DNA of 44,465 bases from Sulfoacidibacillus thermotolerans (GTDB lineage Bacteria > Bacillota > Bacilli > Alicyclobacillales > SLC66). The notes under the pieces were generated by a model. That model searched no databases and was not told where the DNA came from. It saw only the letters and a program-made list of their open reading frames with translations. The stretch's first letter is position 1. Every line of letters begins with the position of its first letter. Shown here one piece after another: positions 42,301 through 44,465 of the stretch. A program made the translations under genes and the position numbers. Location of the stretch: the NCBI RefSeq assembly GCF_003144315.1, contig NZ_MPDK01000021.1, positions 1 through 44,465 on the forward strand, in the 5' to 3' direction.

Positions 42301-43529
42301 GAATTAAGTTTGTCAGCCAATACATCCATTTCATTCGACAGTCTTTCTAGTTCGGTGATACCGGTTGAGATTTCTCGTTGCAAGATCGAACCAATTTTCC
42401 CATACACTGCAGCTTTATCTCTATGTACATCATGAACGAGAGTTACTTGATGATTTAAGTTAATGGAAGCCAACCGATTGTAGACGACTTCAAGCGCTAC
42501 GGGCTTTTGACACACTACAAGAACCTTTTGCCCACGAGCGAGATGATCAGCCACCAAATTTACAATAACTTGTGACTTTCCAGTTCCCGGTGGTCCGTGC
42601 ACAATCAAGCCATCGCGTTCACGAGATGCAATAACTGCAGCTTCCTGACTCGCATCAGTGTCCAAAACAAAATATGTTCCATACTCTTTCTGCTCATTGA
42701 GGATATCCGACTTCACTTCAGCAAGCTGACCTTCTGCAGGTTCTTCGTTTAAGAGTCGATACAACAACCCTTCAGATGGTGGATTTTTAAGAAGTTCTTC
42801 ATAATCAACCAACAAATTACTTGTAGACTGTCGGAACTTTCCAAAGATCATATAGGGCTGAAGTTGAAGTGCCACTTTACCTGTAGGAATATCTTTGCTA
42901 CTTAAGGATTTAAACGGAGCCAGTGTAGAAGAACTTGGGGAAAGTTTCAGCTTTGCTGCAGAAAATACCGACTGAACCCAAGCAAGAACATCCGCTGTCG
43001 GTATTTCCTCACCTACAGACTGAACGGCTTCGCCCAGATTTACCCCAAGGAACCGATTCAAAGCCAAATCCAGTACAGGGTTTAGGAATGGAGGATTTTC
43101 AGCATCCAGCTCAATAACCCAATGCGGGACACCCTGAACTTTCCTTTTCGCAATGTGTGCAGGATACAGAAGGATAGGGCTTCGATAAAAATCTTCGCCG
43201 ACGGTACCTTCTAAAAAAGCATAGGCGACATGGAACGTGTTAGCCCCCGTCTCCTGCTCAATTAAGTCAATTTCGCGTTTGAGCGTTGTGAATTTTTGGT
43301 TCACAACGAAATCATCGTTTGACTGCCCAACTGCTGAAATCAATACGATTTGTGATTTTTGCATAATCACTTCTTCGGCGACGCGTATAGGATTATCTTT
43401 AGACTCCTCAGTTGCAAGTGAGAAGACGTCAGCATGATTTTTATTAGTCAGCTTTAACAAGCGAAGGCTTGTGTTCCGTTTTGTTAAATCTGTGAGCCGG
43501 TCTCGATACAGTTCTAAAAGATCTTGCAC
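39342..43529 (-). CDS. DUF4011/SF1 helicase with C-terminal Vsr-like nuclease, probable antiphage protein
   Basis: This is a single 1395-residue protein. The DUF4011-type N-terminus begins LLELYRDRLTDLTKRNTSLR. The UPF1-like SF1 helicase has Walker A HGPPGTGKSQ (311-320), motif II LVIFDEASQC, then GDEKQLPPT, TWHYRS, NVQGDERDIILFS and NVAITRAR; a long coiled insert lies between motifs Ia and II. The C-terminal 110 residues are a Vsr/DUF559-type nuclease (YRIDLAIVHPDDPECFILGV, ECDGAMYHSS, GWSIYRVWSRNWW). Single proteins with DUF4011, helicase and Vsr parts are known from phage-defence islands; I recall the Hhe system having this layout. The start is GTG 43527-43529 with GAGGGGTGA. It lies among insertion-sequence remnants. 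Confidence 0.88.
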   Translation of the reverse strand: MQDLLELYRDRLTDLTKRNTSLRLLKLTNKNHADVFSLATEESKDNPIRVAEEVIMQKSQIVLISAVGQSNDDFVVNQKFTTLKREIDLIEQETGANTFHVAYAFLEGTVGEDFYRSPILLYPAHIAKRKVQGVPHWVIELDAENPPFLNPVLDLALNRFLGVNLGEAVQSVGEEIPTADVLAWVQSVFSAAKLKLSPSSSTLAPFKSLSSKDIPTGKVALQLQPYMIFGKFRQSTSNLLVDYEELLKNPPSEGLLYRLLNEEPAEGQLAEVKSDILNEQKEYGTYFVLDTDASQEAAVIASRERDGLIVHGPPGTGKSQVIVNLVADHLARGQKVLVVCQKPVALEVVYNRLASINLNHQVTLVHDVHRDKAAVYGKIGSILQREISTGITELERLSNEMDVLADKLNSIANSLHADRPFGKTLRYLYANAKWDPNLMIVVSDLANGMTYEELQKRLLEIRSILALMQKFDHANYAWARRKSFAKFGNQHHMELEEVSKRLCVAVERGNEIRIQFELPNTPQYLVQNRETLIGLKQAVQILGRSNLFKHVHMFYFDEDKEFEHSDQIARVKQVFQMITQQLKRAQELGAPITHMSETEAKDWAKKIDDFLALQQKITRFVSFSWYVLKREVQTYCTKSGVLFDSKSVLKYRQSIESYLIFQSLRERIAKLHFYSDVPVVNDVDTWEEWNRQKQHAMEFLDKYVEAQGCFDKWLPDLVTKEDLDKLANGQFTTLVESLLEIVDLSERISQDLQILKQYLSDDTVSELREMVDQGIFHVSRFAELAEGARNFDSLQRLDQMKENLDGINQKLIERCREKAPLESTPSASELWNEIIENSFLHTWIDTVEATDKHMSDVSTELFEQWRSRYSSLLREKRRLVPEWIDRQLALEVSNVRGQVRTTLKHEASKKRQIKPLRKVLRDYTSDVLKLVPCWLCTPEAVSAIFPVESGLFDLVIFDEASQCPVENAIPAIYRGKQVVVAGDEKQLPPTNLFRISDDDESEDEDEEFVRDNHRKASHLLDWSKSNMADQWLTWHYRSANDALIHFSNYAFYGKRMQTAPIVGFGKEKPIEFIRVNGKWIGQRNQEEAERIADLVVDILQHDESNPTLGIITFNSNQAELINDVLDNRGHDDPALHNLIEQARTRKEGDQFVGLFVKNIENVQGDERDIILFSVAYAKDQDGKMVSQFGTLSQDMGENRLNVAITRARLKVYIVCSFEPSEWTRVETYSRGPKLLKRYLEYAKAISDGDERRVDMVLEKILDATAVQSIENVSIYDSAFEEEVATALRNLGYTVQTQVGFSGYRIDLAIVHPDDPECFILGVECDGAMYHSSRVARERDLYRQRFLEQQGWSIYRVWSRNWWKTRQGEIEKIQREVERLRGGSRAQVKEFLRNSI

Positions 43530-43559
43530 AAACTCACCCCTCTATGATCTAAACAAACT

Positions 43560-43588
43560 ATCATAAATTTTGTATATTTTTAAATTAA
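43560..43588 (-). promoter_or_regulatory. Candidate promoter of the helicase-nuclease gene
   Basis: On the minus strand TTAATT (43583-43588) and TATGAT (43560-43565) are spaced by 17 bases in a strongly AT-rich stretch 31 bases before the GTG start. Confidence 0.45.
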
Positions 43589-43680
43589 TTAGGAGTATGG
43601 CGAAAATGGGACATGACGACCAATTGGGAACCACAGTAAAGGTCCAGCAGAAGAACCTGTGAAAAGGTTCCAGAATTCAG

Positions 43681-44046
43681 TCAAAGAGACATGAGAAACA
43701 TTTGGCAAAAAAACAATCGAGGAGGTGTAGTCTGATTCAAGAGATTGTTCCAATGTTTGCGGACGTCATCATAGCGCTTTCCATCAAGAATGAAGTGATG
43801 AGAGTGTTTTGGATTTACGGTAAATAAAATCACGTTCATAATTACAGTGTATTCAAGCCCCAGCGATTCCAAACAAGAACTTACCCGCTTTCGACTTTTT
43901 CTCATTTTCCCCCAAATCCTTAATTTACTACTCCAGATATAAGATTTCTGATCTAGCCAAACACGTAAATATACGCGGTCAACTTTAGTTAAATGACCAA
44001 TGCTGTAGCCGCCCACGGTGTTTGTCAGTAGTTGGTTCACCGCCAT
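43681..44046 (-). CDS. Hypothetical protein, N-terminus uncertain
   Basis: The protein is about 121 residues if it starts at ATG 44046, basic, with KVDRVYLRVWLDQKSYIWSS, SCLESLGLEYTVIMNVILFT and HSHHFILDGKRYDDVRKHW. No ribosome site is visible. The start lies where the IS3 orfA remnant begins on the other strand, so the true N-terminus may have been cut off. It is upstream of and in the same direction as the helicase-nuclease gene, about 150 bases apart. I do not recognise the family. Confidence 0.4.
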   Translation of the reverse strand: MAVNQLLTNTVGGYSIGHLTKVDRVYLRVWLDQKSYIWSSKLRIWGKMRKSRKRVSSCLESLGLEYTVIMNVILFTVNPKHSHHFILDGKRYDDVRKHWNNLLNQTTPPRLFFCQMFLMSL

Positions 44047-44050
44047 TGGT

Positions 44051-44310
44051 GTTAGGAAGGAATTCAAACTTCATGCAATTCAATTGGCTATGGAGAGTGT
44101 GAAGCCAGCAAGCCAGGTCGCGCGTGAACTGGATGTATCTTTAAAGACGTTGTATGGCTGGATATCGAAGTTCATAGAGGATCCAACTACTCCGTTCGTT
44201 GGCGGCGGGAACCTTAGCCAGACGCAAAGGCTCTGCGGGACCTTGAGCGAGAGATTCGCGAACTACGAGAGGAGAACGCCATCTTAAAAAAGCGGCGCGC
44301 ATCTGCTTGA
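44051..44310 (+). pseudogene. IS3-family transposase orfA remnant, frameshifted
   Basis: The frame reads RKEFKLHAIQLAMESVKPAS, QVARELDVSLKTLYGWISKF and EDPTTPFVGGGNL, then shifts near 44218. The next frame reads PDAKALRDLEREIRELREEN and AILKKRRASA to TGA 44308-44310. It resembles the orfA at 38911 but is not identical. orfB is missing. Confidence 0.75.
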
Positions 44311-44412
44311 ACAACTGGAAGTAAGGTATGTTGATTGTCAAGGAAAACTGCCCTCCCTGATGCCTCGAACGGGGGAACTCAACTCACACGGAGCCAACTG
44401 TTTTTGTCAAGC

Positions 44413-44465
44413 ATAAATTGAGCCACAGCGATCACGGTAAAAGTGAGCCACTTAGTGCGTGAGAG
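44413..44465. mobile_element. Probable end of an IS21-like element
   Basis: TGAGCCAC occurs twice in the same direction (44419-44426 and 44444-44451), in the contexts AAATTGAGCCAC and AAAGTGAGCCAC with a 25-base period. Repeated short motifs of this form are typical of IS21-family ends. The body of the element would lie beyond the window, so this is only a hint. Confidence 0.4.

Noticed and set aside
43599-43658. 19-codon frame starting ATGGCGAAAATG
   Set aside because: The upstream AGGAG is only one base from the ATG and the peptide has no recognisable feature.
1-44465. CRISPR arrays, tRNA or rRNA genes
   Set aside because: I found no regularly spaced repeat series, no tRNA-like arm pattern and no rRNA segment on reading the window.

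Overview
The window looks like chromosome from an endospore-forming member of the Bacilli. The gene order resembles the Bacillus nudF-yqxK-spoIIM-yqzK-xerD-deoB-dacF-spoIIA-spoVA region. GTG and TTG starts with strong Shine-Dalgarno sequences are common. I suspect an Alicyclobacillaceae-like acidophile, on the basis of the methylmalonyl-CoA mutase set and the molybdenum/NrfD redox complex, but the sequence does not prove this. I saw no rRNA, tRNA or CRISPR array.

Region 1 (1-14640, mostly minus strand) is the sporulation and housekeeping block. Read on the minus strand it runs nudF, yqxK-like PHP nuclease, spoIIM, an RNHCP protein, ald, yqzK, xerD, deoB, pdp and dacF. After a plus-strand HTH-TPR regulator that interrupts the expected order, it continues spoIIAA, spoIIAB, sigF, spoVAC, spoVAD, spoVAEb and spoVAEa (cut by the window edge). 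A short gene beside nudF resembles the FtsZ inhibitor MciZ.

Region 2 (14748-31272) is metabolic. It holds a YqjE-type peptidase, a PccB-type carboxyltransferase, a fused B12-binding/epimerase protein and the large methylmalonyl-CoA mutase subunit, which together form a propionyl-CoA to succinyl-CoA route. Next come a LysR regulator divergent from a TDT-family transporter plus malate dehydrogenase, and an IS607-type remnant. A LysR-controlled complex follows, with a cytoplasmic molybdopterin oxidoreductase and a fused four-cluster ferredoxin/NrfD membrane protein. Two unknown genes and a possible DUF2103 protein close the region.

Region 3 (31272-44465) is a mosaic accessory region. A YyaL-type (DUF255) gene is split by a 54-nt in-frame segment that carries two stop codons and a perfect 14-bp hairpin and is flanked by matching TCG codons. 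Its N-terminal piece is visibly GC-rich and joins a GC-rich stretch with a small gene and an internally deleted large serine recombinase. An AT-richer cassette follows with a processive glycosyltransferase and a GH16 hydrolase. Then come a degenerate IS3-family element, a 1395-residue DUF4011/SF1-helicase/Vsr-like nuclease resembling antiphage proteins, an unknown gene, a second IS3 orfA remnant and what looks like the end of an IS21-like element.

The most unusual feature is the 33210-33263 gap in the YyaL gene. Its layout resembles the translational bypass of phage T4 gene 60, but a recombination scar is an equally serious explanation.
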